Below are positions 6,730 to 14,041 of a DNA stretch of 15,636 bases, piece after piece. Made by a program: the position numbers and the translations under genes. The notes beneath the pieces are model-generated. The model worked only from the letters and a program-made list of their open reading frames with translations, did not search any database and was not told the DNA's origin. The stretch is from assembly GCA_910577765.1 (NCBI GenBank), contig CAJTOV010000093.1:1-15636 (forward strand), read 5' to 3'. This stretch comes from an uncultured Lachnospiraceae bacterium. Lineage in GTDB: Bacteria > Bacillota > Clostridia > Lachnospirales > Lachnospiraceae. How positions within the stretch are numbered: the first letter of the stretch is position 1; each line of letters starts with the position of its first letter.

Positions 6730-7611
6730 CTAGCTGCACATGCCGCATCCGCCGTGGTGGGTATCCCCCTCCTTAAGCCGCAGCATGGCCCGGCCTTCCT
6801 GGGTTTTGTAGATCTGCTGCCGCTTCATGGCCTCGTCAAAATTCACCAGATGGCCGTCAAATTCAGGACCGTCCACGCAGGCAAACTTCACTTCATCGCC
6901 TACGGTCAGGCGGCAGGCCCCGCACATGCCGGTGCCGTCCACCATAATGGGGTTCATGCTGACAATGGTGGGGATGGCCAGCTCTTTGGTCAGAAGGCAC
7001 ACAAACTTCATCATGATCATGGGGCCGATGGCCACGCACACGTCATAGCGGCGGCCCTGGTTCCGGACCAGGTCTTTGACTACGTCCGTGACCATGCCCT
7101 TGCGGACATAGGAGCCGTCGTCGGTGGTGACGTAGAGATTTCCGGCCACCTGCTTCATTTCCTCCTCCAGAATCAGCATGTTCTTTGTCTTGGTGCCCAC
7201 CACCACATCCGCGTCAATCCCGTGTTCCCGGAGCCATTTCACCTGGGGATATACCGGGGCGGCGCCTACACCGCCTGCCACAAACAGCATTTTCCGTTTC
7301 TTTAAGACTTCCAGGTCCTCATGGACAAACTCGGAAGGCCGTCCCAGGGGCCCCACGAAATCCTGGAAACTGTCCCCGGACTTTAAAGCCGCCATCCGCT
7401 GGGTGCTGGCCCCGGCGATCTGGAACACAATGGTGACAATGCCGGTCTCCCGGTTGTAATCGCAGATGGTCAGGGGAATCCGCTCCCCGGCCTCATCCAT
7501 TTTCACTATGACAAATTCTCCTGGCTGGCAGGAGCGGGCTACCCGTGGGGCTTCCACGTCCATCCGGTAGATCCGGTCAGCCAGCTGTGTGGCCTCAATA
7601 ATTTTGTACAT
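6730..7611 (-). CDS. NfnA/SudB-type FAD/[2Fe-2S] NAD(P)-binding reductase subunit
   Basis: The 293-residue product is of the ferredoxin-NADP+ reductase / sulfide dehydrogenase beta / dihydroorotate dehydrogenase electron-transfer family. The N-terminal half is the FAD-binding barrel (IPLTICDYN, 45-53); FVAGGVGAAPVYPQ (110-123) is the NAD(P)-binding loop and conserved core. A [2Fe-2S] site is suggested by D225, C230, C233 and C245. The C-terminus ends in GGCGMCS with an extra CxxC (289-292) that might bind metal or act as a redox pair. AGGA is placed seven bases before the ATG. With the downstream gltA-family gene it forms an NfnAB-like pair; in characterised examples this pair couples NADH, NADPH and ferredoxin. 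Whether this one bifurcates electrons cannot be read from sequence. Confidence 0.88.
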   Translation of the reverse strand: MYKIIEATQLADRIYRMDVEAPRVARSCQPGEFVIVKMDEAGERIPLTICDYNRETGIVTIVFQIAGASTQRMAALKSGDSFQDFVGPLGRPSEFVHEDLEVLKKRKMLFVAGGVGAAPVYPQVKWLREHGIDADVVVGTKTKNMLILEEEMKQVAGNLYVTTDDGSYVRKGMVTDVVKDLVRNQGRRYDVCVAIGPMIMMKFVCLLTKELAIPTIVSMNPIMVDGTGMCGACRLTVGDEVKFACVDGPEFDGHLVNFDEAMKRQQIYKTQEGRAMLRLKEGDTHHGGCGMCS

Positions 7612-7690
7612 GTTCTTATCCTCGCATATGAAAGTTTGTTAAAATTCCGGCAGGTCCTTAACAGGCGCCGCAAATGTCCGGGGCGGCTGT

Positions 7691-8734
7691 TTAGATATAC
7701 TCCAGCAGTACCTCCATGGTGCCGCCGCAGACCATGCCCTGGTCCTCTGCGTCCTGGCCGGTGAGATCCACCTGGAATATCCGTCCTGGCGGTGCCGCGG
7801 CGCTGTCCGGACCGGACCGGATCATAGCCAGGGCTTCCCGCAGAACGGCCGATTCCGCGCACCCGCCGCCGATGGTTCCAATGCAGGTCCCGTCGTTTTG
7901 TACCAGCATCCGGGTACCTGTCTGGCGGGGGGCAGAGCCCCTGCGGGCTACAATGGTGGCCAGGACCCGGGGCAGCTCCCGGTCCCCGGTTTTCAGAATT
8001 CCGTCCAGAATCTCCCGGGTAAAGCCGCCGGCCGGCCGCTGCCGGTTCTTTACCTGGATGATCTCCGCCATAACGGCAACCCCGATCTCCTCCGGGGTCT
8101 CGGCTCCGATATCCAGACCAATGGGAGAGTGGAGCCCCTGGATCACCTGGGGGTCCGCGCCATTGGCAATCACCGTCTCCTTTACCATGGCCACCCGCTT
8201 CCGGCTTCCGATCATGCCTATGTAGGCATGGTCCTTCCGGGCAATGGCTTCCAGGCAGATCTGGTCATACCGGTGTCCCCTGGTGACAATCACAAAGAAG
8301 GTGTCCTTATCCCCGGGAATCCGGGCCAGGCCCTGGTCAAAGGGCAGACAGGTCACTTCCGTGGCCCCGGCCCGCCTGGCATTGTCTGCGAACAATGGCC
8401 GGTCCTCCAGCACATGGACCGGAAATCCCAGCATCCGGCTGATCTGAATCATGGGAATGGACACATGGCCGCCGCCGCAGATGACGATTTTCTTCTCTCC
8501 GGTGAGAATCTCGCAGAAGACCTGACTCCCGCCTATGGAATAAATGCCGGTGGCCCGGATGTCCCCCTGATCCGGCCCCGTCCCGGCCAGAAGCCCCTGC
8601 TCATCCGTGCACCACACCACCTTCCCGTCAGACACCAGAGCCTTCTCCCCGGCGTATGGCCCATCCAGTATGGTCATGGCAACGTTCCGGCTCTCCGGCT
8701 CCAGTTCCCTGATTCGTTGATAAAAATCCAGCAT
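7691..8734 (-). CDS. XdhC/CoxI-family molybdenum hydroxylase maturation factor, permuted domain order
   Basis: XdhC-type proteins bind molybdenum cofactor, help sulfurate it and insert it into xanthine dehydrogenase-like enzymes. In this 347-residue protein the Rossmann half comes first: ICGGGHVS (85-92), TRGHRYD (151-157), GSRKR (176-180), HSPIGLDIGAETPEEI (202-217). The CoxI half follows: GSAPRQTGTRMLV (266-278), GGGCAES (289-295), GMVCGGTMEVLLE (333-345, Cys336 the likely cofactor-handling Cys). In the classic XdhC layout the CoxI half is N-terminal, so this is a swapped architecture. Residues 1-80 form an extra N-terminal region. AAGGAG lies seven bases before the ATG. It is 24 bases after yedF, within the xdh operon, so a role in maturing this Xdh is well supported by context. 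Confidence 0.88.
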   Translation of the reverse strand: MLDFYQRIRELEPESRNVAMTILDGPYAGEKALVSDGKVVWCTDEQGLLAGTGPDQGDIRATGIYSIGGSQVFCEILTGEKKIVICGGGHVSIPMIQISRMLGFPVHVLEDRPLFADNARRAGATEVTCLPFDQGLARIPGDKDTFFVIVTRGHRYDQICLEAIARKDHAYIGMIGSRKRVAMVKETVIANGADPQVIQGLHSPIGLDIGAETPEEIGVAVMAEIIQVKNRQRPAGGFTREILDGILKTGDRELPRVLATIVARRGSAPRQTGTRMLVQNDGTCIGTIGGGCAESAVLREALAMIRSGPDSAAAPPGRIFQVDLTGQDAEDQGMVCGGTMEVLLEYI

Positions 8735-8758
8735 ATCAGAACTCCTTTTTCCGTCCTG

Positions 8759-9481
8759 TCATGGCCGCACAATGGACCCGGCCTGCTCCATGACCTCCAC
8801 AATCTCATACATGTTGGTGACGCTTCCCACTGCCAGGTTCTCCTTGATGCCGTAGAAATCCAGGCAGGTCCCGCAGGTCAGGATATTGACACCCTCAGCC
8901 TCCAGCTCCCGGAAATCTTCCAGGGATTCAGACCCCTGGCAGGTCAGATAAGCGCCGGAATTGTAGCAGAGAATGGTCTCCGGCAGAATGTCCTGCTTGG
9001 TCAGGGCGAATACAAAGGCCTTCATCAGGGCCTTGCCCAGCTTGGCCTCCCCATTGCCCATGACATTGGCAGAAAGAACCACCACCATGCCCTTCCGGCG
9101 GATATCCGGGGCGCAGGAAGCAGAACCGTCCGCCTGACCGGGGTCTGTGGCTCCGGCAGTCCTATGGCTGCCAGCCACTCCGGTTTCCATGGCCCCGGCA
9201 GTCCCAATCCCCCCGGCGCCCCCCGTCGCGGCACCTGCTGTTGCGGCATCCGCCGCCAGCACCACCTGGATGGTCACCTCATACTCCTTCTCCGCTTTCT
9301 TCTCCCCGGAAGCGGCCAGCCCCTTCTGTCCGGCAAACTTCTTCAGATTCTGTACGGCAATCTCATTGTCCACCAGGACCGTCAGCACTCCGTCCTCCCG
9401 GAATTCCCCAACCGCCTTTTTGGCATTTACCACCGGCAGCGGGCATGCCAGCCCCCGGGCATCCACAATCTTTTTCTCCAT
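8759..9481 (-). CDS. yedF: Selenium-metabolism protein YedF (TusA domain plus DsrE-like domain)
   Basis: The 240-residue product starts with a TusA-type domain (1-75) carrying the CPLP signature (Cys13), a sulfur- or selenium-carrying Cys. It ends with a DsrE-like domain (about 130-240) containing ILTCGTCLDFYGI with Cys203 and Cys206. Between them is an unusually long Ala/Gly/Thr-rich linker (about 77-126). YedF of this kind accompanies selD in organisms with selenium-dependent molybdenum hydroxylases and is presumed to handle selenium for their labile selenium cofactor; its exact chemistry is unproven. The ATG at 9481 is chosen over an in-frame GTG at 9487 because AAGGAGA (9488-9494) lies seven bases before the ATG but directly against the GTG. 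Confidence 0.92.
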   Translation of the reverse strand: MEKKIVDARGLACPLPVVNAKKAVGEFREDGVLTVLVDNEIAVQNLKKFAGQKGLAASGEKKAEKEYEVTIQVVLAADAATAGAATGGAGGIGTAGAMETGVAGSHRTAGATDPGQADGSASCAPDIRRKGMVVVLSANVMGNGEAKLGKALMKAFVFALTKQDILPETILCYNSGAYLTCQGSESLEDFRELEAEGVNILTCGTCLDFYGIKENLAVGSVTNMYEIVEVMEQAGSIVRP

Positions 9482-9487
9482 CTGCAC

Positions 9488-9494
9488 TCTCCTT
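9488..9494 (-). promoter_or_regulatory. Ribosome-binding site fixing the yedF start
   Basis: AAGGAGA on the minus strand, six bases clear of the ATG at 9481 (seven from the GGAG core). It abuts the upstream GTG at 9487, which is therefore an unlikely start. Confidence 0.75.
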
Positions 9495-9577
9495 CTGTCT
9501 GTAGCTGCCCCCGGAATCTGCCTCTGCCTGATTTTGTAAGATGGCAGGGAGACTCCGGGAGAGTATTGATAAAAACA

Positions 9578-10621
9578 TCAGATTAGCTCCGCGCACCCCT
9601 TTACCAGAATCTCCGCATCCCCCTTTTCCACGATCTCCCCCACCTTTGCTGCCGGAAGCCCAGCCTCCCGCAGCCGGGCCAGCAGTTCCCCGGCCTGGCC
9701 GGGAGCAGCCGCAATCAGGAGCCCGCCGGAAGTCTGGGGATCCAGGAGTACCTCCTCCATAGCAAAAGGCACCTGCTCAAACCGTACAAATCCTTCCACA
9801 TAATTCCGGTTCCGCTGTCCTGCCGCAGTCAGGTAGAATTCATCCGCATACTCTGCGGCCTTCTCCATGACCGGCACCTGGTCTGCATGGATCACAGCCG
9901 AATGCTTCCCGTCCAGCATCTCATGGAGATGTCCCAGGAAGCTGAACCCGGTCACATCCGTGCACCCGTGAATCTCATAATCCCGGCAGATCCGGGAAGC
10001 ATCCTTATTCAAGGTGGTCATGGAAGCTACCGCCTCCGCCATGGCCCCCTCAGAAGCCTCCCCGATGCGTCCGGCCGTGCAGATGATGCCGGTGCCCAGC
10101 TTCTTGGTGAGAATCAGCCAGTCGCCGGGACGCCCCTGGTTGTTGGGATACATCCGGTCCGGGTGTACCACCCCGGTTACAGACAGCCCATACTTGACAC
10201 CGTCATCTGCAATGGAATGTCCCCCCACCAGGCTGCCTCCGGCGGCCAGGACCGTTTCCGAGCCGCCCCGGAGGATTTCCCCCAGAATGTTCAAATCCAT
10301 GTCCTCGGGAAAGCAGACAATATTCAGTGCCGTCCGTACCTCCCCGCCCATGGCGTACACGTCGCTGAGAGCATTGGCTGCGGCGATCCTGCCGAATGTA
10401 TAAGGGTCATCCACCATAGGCGGAAAGAAATCCAGAGTCTGGACAATAGCCAGATCCTCCGTCAGCTTATACACCGCCGCGTCATCCCGGCTCTCGAATC
10501 CGATCAGAAGATTCTCATCCCTGGGCCCTTTGGGAAGCTGCTCCAGTATATGGGAGAGAACTCCTGCTCCCAGTTTGGCCGTGCATCCGCCGCCTTTACA
10601 AAACACTATTTTTTCAGACAT
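9578..10621 (-). CDS. selD: Selenide, water dikinase (selenophosphate synthetase)
   Basis: SelD makes selenophosphate from selenide and ATP, the selenium donor for selenocysteine, selenouridine and labile-selenium molybdenum enzymes. The 347-residue length is typical. The active-site loop GGGCTAK (10-16) has Cys at position 13, encoded by TGC, where many clostridial SelD proteins have selenocysteine, and the conserved Lys16. Further marks are the ATP/Mg-binding DDAAVY (46-51), QTLDFFPP (61-68), NALSDVYAMGG (83-93), GGHSIADDG (133-141) and DPQTSGGLL near the C-terminus. AAGGA is six bases before the ATG. It follows xdh by 45 bases and precedes yedF by 96 bases. With no selA/selB or selenouridine gene in view, the local context favours supply to Xdh, though SelD may serve other pathways too. 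Confidence 0.97.
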   Translation of the reverse strand: MSEKIVFCKGGGCTAKLGAGVLSHILEQLPKGPRDENLLIGFESRDDAAVYKLTEDLAIVQTLDFFPPMVDDPYTFGRIAAANALSDVYAMGGEVRTALNIVCFPEDMDLNILGEILRGGSETVLAAGGSLVGGHSIADDGVKYGLSVTGVVHPDRMYPNNQGRPGDWLILTKKLGTGIICTAGRIGEASEGAMAEAVASMTTLNKDASRICRDYEIHGCTDVTGFSFLGHLHEMLDGKHSAVIHADQVPVMEKAAEYADEFYLTAAGQRNRNYVEGFVRFEQVPFAMEEVLLDPQTSGGLLIAAAPGQAGELLARLREAGLPAAKVGEIVEKGDAEILVKGCAELI

Positions 10622-10666
10622 ATCTTATCCTTATTCCTTTCCGCAGACAGAGACCGCATATTTCCC

Positions 10667-13222
10667 TTACTTCTTCCGCCCATAAGGCGTCTCCGTCAGG
10701 GGCAGGCTGGTCCGGTACTTCCCGTCCAGCCTGTAATAGGCTCCCGCAATGGCCGGTGCCGTGGGAATGGAGGTGATTTCCCCGATGCCGATGGCGCCGC
10801 AGGCCACATTGAGCCCCGGCTTCTCCACAATAATGCTTTCCACCTCCGGCGCCTGGTGGGCCCGGAACAGCCCCAGGGTTCCGTATTTGGACATGGGCAC
10901 ACAGTCCTTCAGGGCGTACTGCTCCGTCAGGGCAAATCCTGCGGACATGACCACGCCTCCCTCGATCTGTCCCTCCACGGACAGGGGGTTCACCGCCCTG
11001 CCCACGTCGTGGGCTGCCACGATCTTCTGAATCTTCCCGTCCTCGCCCAGGATGCACACCTGGGTGGCGTAGCCATAGGCCACGTGGGAGACCGGGTTGG
11101 GCACATCTGCCCCCAGAGGATCGGTCTTGGCCAGATATTCCCCGTAATACTCCCTGCCCTCCAGCTCTGCCAGAGTGTGTCCTGCCAGGTCCTTATTCAG
11201 CAGCTCACAGGCCCGTCTGGCCGCCTCCCCGGTGACCAGGGTCTGGCGGGAGCCGGAGGTGGTGCCGGAATCCGGGGCATTGACCGTGTTGGCGGCATCG
11301 TATACAATGTCCTGCCGGTTCAGGCCGGTCTGCTCCACCACCATCTGTACCAGAACCGTGCCCAGCCCCTGGCCGATGCAGGAGGCTCCGGAGCGGATGT
11401 GAAGCTTTCCGCCGGTTACTCCCAGAATCACCCGGCCTGTATCCGGAATGCCTACCCCCACGCCTGCGTTCTTCATGGCACAGGCAATGCCGGCGTAAGG
11501 ACTGCTTTCAAACACATCCTTCACTGCCTCCAGGGTCTCCGCCAGGCCTGTGGATTCGTCCACGATCTGGCCGTTGGGCAGCTCCTGGCCCGGGCGGATG
11601 GCGTTGCGGTAGCGGATCTCCCAGGGACTGATGCCCACCATCTCTGCCAGCTTTGTCAGCATCATTTCCATGCCAAAGCAGGTCTGGGTCACCCCGAATC
11701 CGCGGAATGCCCCGGCAGGCGGGTTGTTGGTATAATATGCCTTGCCGTCAATCTCAAAATTCTGGTAATTGTAAGGTCCCGCCGCATGGGTGCAGGCCCG
11801 CTCCAGCACCGGCCCGCCCAGGGAAGCGTAGGCCCCTGTATCGGAAATGACCGTAGCCTTGACGCCCTGGATGATGCCGTTCTCGTCGCAGCCTACGGTG
11901 AATTCCATGTCCATGGGATGGCGTTTGGGATGGATGACAATGCTTTCCTGCCGGGTCAGCTTCACCTTCACCGGACGTCTGGCCAGCCAGGCCACCAGGG
12001 CCGCGTGGTGCTGGACACTGACATCCTCCTTGCCGCCGAAGCCCCCGCCTACCAGCTTGTTGACCACCCGCACCTTCTCGTTGGGCAGCCCCAGCATGCC
12101 TGCGCACTCGTGCTGGGTGTCGTATGTACCCTGGTCGGAAGAGTAGATGAGCACCCCGTCCTCGTAAGGCATGGCAATGGCACATTCCGGCTCCAGAAAT
12201 GCATGCTCCGTGTAAGGTGTGGTGAATTTCTCCGTGTACACATATTTGGAAGCAGCTATGGCTGCGTCGGCATTTCCCCGGGACGCATGCTTGTGGGCCA
12301 GAAGGTTGCCGCCCTCATGAAGCTTCGGCGCGTCCTCCTTCATGGCCTCATAGGGACTGCTGACAAAGGGAAGCACCTGATACTCAACCCGCACCAGCTT
12401 CTTGGCTTCCTCCAGGGCCTCCTTTGTCTCCGCAGCCACAATGGCCACCGCGTCCCCCAGGTAACGGGTGCATTCTCCCACAGGAATCATGGTATCCCAG
12501 TCCTTGACCAGGTGTCCCACCTTGACGCTGCCGGGAATATCCGCTGCCGTGTAGACCCCCACCACACCGGCCAGGGCCCTGGCTGCGGCCGTGTCAATGG
12601 ACAGCACCCGGGCCCTGGGGTACCGGGCACGGACGGCGCTGGCATAGATCATGCCCTCCACCTCCATGTCGTCCACATACTCCCCGTAGCCCAGGGTCTT
12701 CTCCCGGGCATCCACCCGGTGGACCCGCTCCCCCAGCTTCCAGGTAAATTCCTTTTTGGGAACGCCTTTGCCTTCCCGCTTAATCCGGGCTGCAATCAGC
12801 ACCGCGTCGATGATTTTCTTGTAGCCGGTACACCGGCAGATGTTGTTGCGCAGGGCATAGGCCGCATCCTGGCGGGTAGGATTGTCGTTGACATCCAGAA
12901 GGGCCTTGGTACAAATGACCATGCCCGGAATGCAGAACCCGCACTGAACGGCCCCTGCCTCCGCAAATGCATAGGCATACAGCTCCTTCTCCTCATCGGA
13001 AAGGCCCTCCACCGTGAGAATATGCTTCCCGTCCAGCCTGGACAGGGTGGGAATGCAGGCCTTGGTGGGCTTGCCGTCAATAAGCACATGGCAGGTGCCG
13101 CAGGCCCCCTCGCTGCACCCGTCCTTAACCGATTTACATTTACAGACATCCCGGAGGAAGGGAAGCAGTTTGCTGTCGCCTTCCACCTGGTATAGCTGGT
13201 TATTTACATAAAATGCTACCAT
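10667..13222 (-). CDS. xdh: Selenium-dependent xanthine dehydrogenase / purine hydroxylase (2Fe-2S and Mo domains)
   Basis: This 851-residue enzyme hydroxylates purines or related N-heterocycles using a molybdopterin centre. The N-terminal domain binds a plant-type [2Fe-2S] cluster (C36, C41, C44, C56); the next binds the second (C94, C97, C129, C131). From about 165 onward is the molybdenum domain with GGGFGGKED (392-400), GAFRGFG (504-510), GSRQT near 657 and the catalytic Glu in GIGEITS (Glu815). There is no FAD domain, unlike xanthine dehydrogenases of about 1,300 residues, and no separate FAD subunit gene here. Selenium dependence is inferred from family resemblance and the adjacent selD and yedF; the labile selenium is not encoded as selenocysteine. 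The start at 13222 is set by AAGGAGGAGG; an upstream in-frame ATG at 13291 would add 23 unlikely residues and overlap the preceding gene's stop. The exact substrate is not decided. Confidence 0.93.
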   Translation of the reverse strand: MVAFYVNNQLYQVEGDSKLLPFLRDVCKCKSVKDGCSEGACGTCHVLIDGKPTKACIPTLSRLDGKHILTVEGLSDEEKELYAYAFAEAGAVQCGFCIPGMVICTKALLDVNDNPTRQDAAYALRNNICRCTGYKKIIDAVLIAARIKREGKGVPKKEFTWKLGERVHRVDAREKTLGYGEYVDDMEVEGMIYASAVRARYPRARVLSIDTAAARALAGVVGVYTAADIPGSVKVGHLVKDWDTMIPVGECTRYLGDAVAIVAAETKEALEEAKKLVRVEYQVLPFVSSPYEAMKEDAPKLHEGGNLLAHKHASRGNADAAIAASKYVYTEKFTTPYTEHAFLEPECAIAMPYEDGVLIYSSDQGTYDTQHECAGMLGLPNEKVRVVNKLVGGGFGGKEDVSVQHHAALVAWLARRPVKVKLTRQESIVIHPKRHPMDMEFTVGCDENGIIQGVKATVISDTGAYASLGGPVLERACTHAAGPYNYQNFEIDGKAYYTNNPPAGAFRGFGVTQTCFGMEMMLTKLAEMVGISPWEIRYRNAIRPGQELPNGQIVDESTGLAETLEAVKDVFESSPYAGIACAMKNAGVGVGIPDTGRVILGVTGGKLHIRSGASCIGQGLGTVLVQMVVEQTGLNRQDIVYDAANTVNAPDSGTTSGSRQTLVTGEAARRACELLNKDLAGHTLAELEGREYYGEYLAKTDPLGADVPNPVSHVAYGYATQVCILGEDGKIQKIVAAHDVGRAVNPLSVEGQIEGGVVMSAGFALTEQYALKDCVPMSKYGTLGLFRAHQAPEVESIIVEKPGLNVACGAIGIGEITSIPTAPAIAGAYYRLDGKYRTSLPLTETPYGRKK

Positions 13223-13227
13223 GATAA

Positions 13228-13237
13228 CCTCCTCCTT
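13228..13237 (-). promoter_or_regulatory. Very strong ribosome-binding site for xdh
   Basis: AAGGAGGAGG on the minus strand ends five bases before the ATG at 13222. It is the strongest such site in the window and rules out the upstream in-frame ATG at 13291. Confidence 0.85.
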
Positions 13238-13287
13238 GTGCGGTGTGGTTGTTTCCTGTAATCTGTTACCCGGACCACTGCTTTCGT

Positions 13288-13974
13288 TCAATTCTCCAGC
13301 TCCCCCAGATACCGGTATACCGTGGCCGGAGAGCAGGAAAGGCGTTTGGCCACAAAAGAAATGCCGCCTTTCAATTTAAATACGCCCCGTTCCTGGAGCT
13401 TCTGGACGATCTCCTTTTTCTCCTGCTGGGTCAGGCGCTCGGTGGGAGAACCCAGGGAAGCGGTGACGCTGTCAAAGGATTTCTCCATAAGGGTGGAGAT
13501 ATCCATGGAGAAATCCTCGGCCAGGGAATCCGGCTGGGAAGGGACTTCCTCCTGGGACAGCTTCAGGGAAGGATTTCCTTTCAGGAACGTGTCCGGATGA
13601 ATAGCCGAAAGAAGGGTCTTGCAGAAGTCCTTGTAACGGCTGTCGTCAAAGTTGATCCCCAGCAGGCCAATGGGGCTTCCGTCCTCATCCTTGATAAACA
13701 TGGTGGAGGCCCGCAGAATCCGTCCGTCTTCGGTGGCTACCTGGTAGTTGTGCAGAAAGTCATTGGTTTTGTAGGAGTTGGCCGCCAGCATCTGCAAAGC
13801 GGCGTTGGTGGTTGGGCTGCCTACGGTCCGGTCACTGATGTGGCTGTTGGCAATGGCAATGACCTTGCTGGGTTCGCAGGTGATGTCGTGAAGCACCACC
13901 TCATAATCGGGCCCCAGGGTCTTACCCAGAAAATCTACCAGGAGTGTATACTGATGAAAAATCGATTCTGTCAT
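13288..13974 (-). CDS. YheO/DauR-type PAS and HTH transcriptional regulator
   Basis: The 228-residue product has the YheO layout: an N-terminal PAS-like sensing domain (about 5-115, with LGPDYEVVLHDI and GSPIGLLGINFDDS) and a C-terminal helix-turn-helix (about 180-225: GGISFVAKRLSCSPATVYRYLGEL). The middle (about 135-165) is a Ser/Glu-rich linker. The start at 13974 is chosen because AGAAAGGA is seven bases upstream; the open frame continues 26 codons further up and overlaps the end of hydA without a good start site. It lies between hydA and xdh on the same strand, so it is probably co-transcribed and a local regulator responding to a purine-related or amino-acid ligand. Ligand and operator are not known. 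Confidence 0.88.
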   Translation of the reverse strand: MTESIFHQYTLLVDFLGKTLGPDYEVVLHDITCEPSKVIAIANSHISDRTVGSPTTNAALQMLAANSYKTNDFLHNYQVATEDGRILRASTMFIKDEDGSPIGLLGINFDDSRYKDFCKTLLSAIHPDTFLKGNPSLKLSQEEVPSQPDSLAEDFSMDISTLMEKSFDSVTASLGSPTERLTQQEKKEIVQKLQERGVFKLKGGISFVAKRLSCSPATVYRYLGELEN

Positions 13975-13981
13975 GGAAGGG

Positions 13982-13989
13982 TCCTTTCT
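13982..13989 (-). promoter_or_regulatory. Ribosome-binding site fixing the regulator start
   Basis: AGAAAGGA on the minus strand, seven bases before the ATG at 13974. Confidence 0.7.
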
Positions 13990-14041
13990 GGCGGGGTGGA
14001 AGAGAAGCAGCTTCCGGCCTGCCGTTAAAATAAACTGAGGA

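Noticed and set aside
9887..13195. 1,102-codon open frame on the + strand opposite selD and xdh
   Set aside because: It is antisense to two securely identified genes, has His/Gly/Pro-rich non-protein-like composition and arises from the G/C-biased third codon positions. The same holds for the 562-codon frame at 7898-9586 and the 543-codon frame at 3030-4661 (minus).
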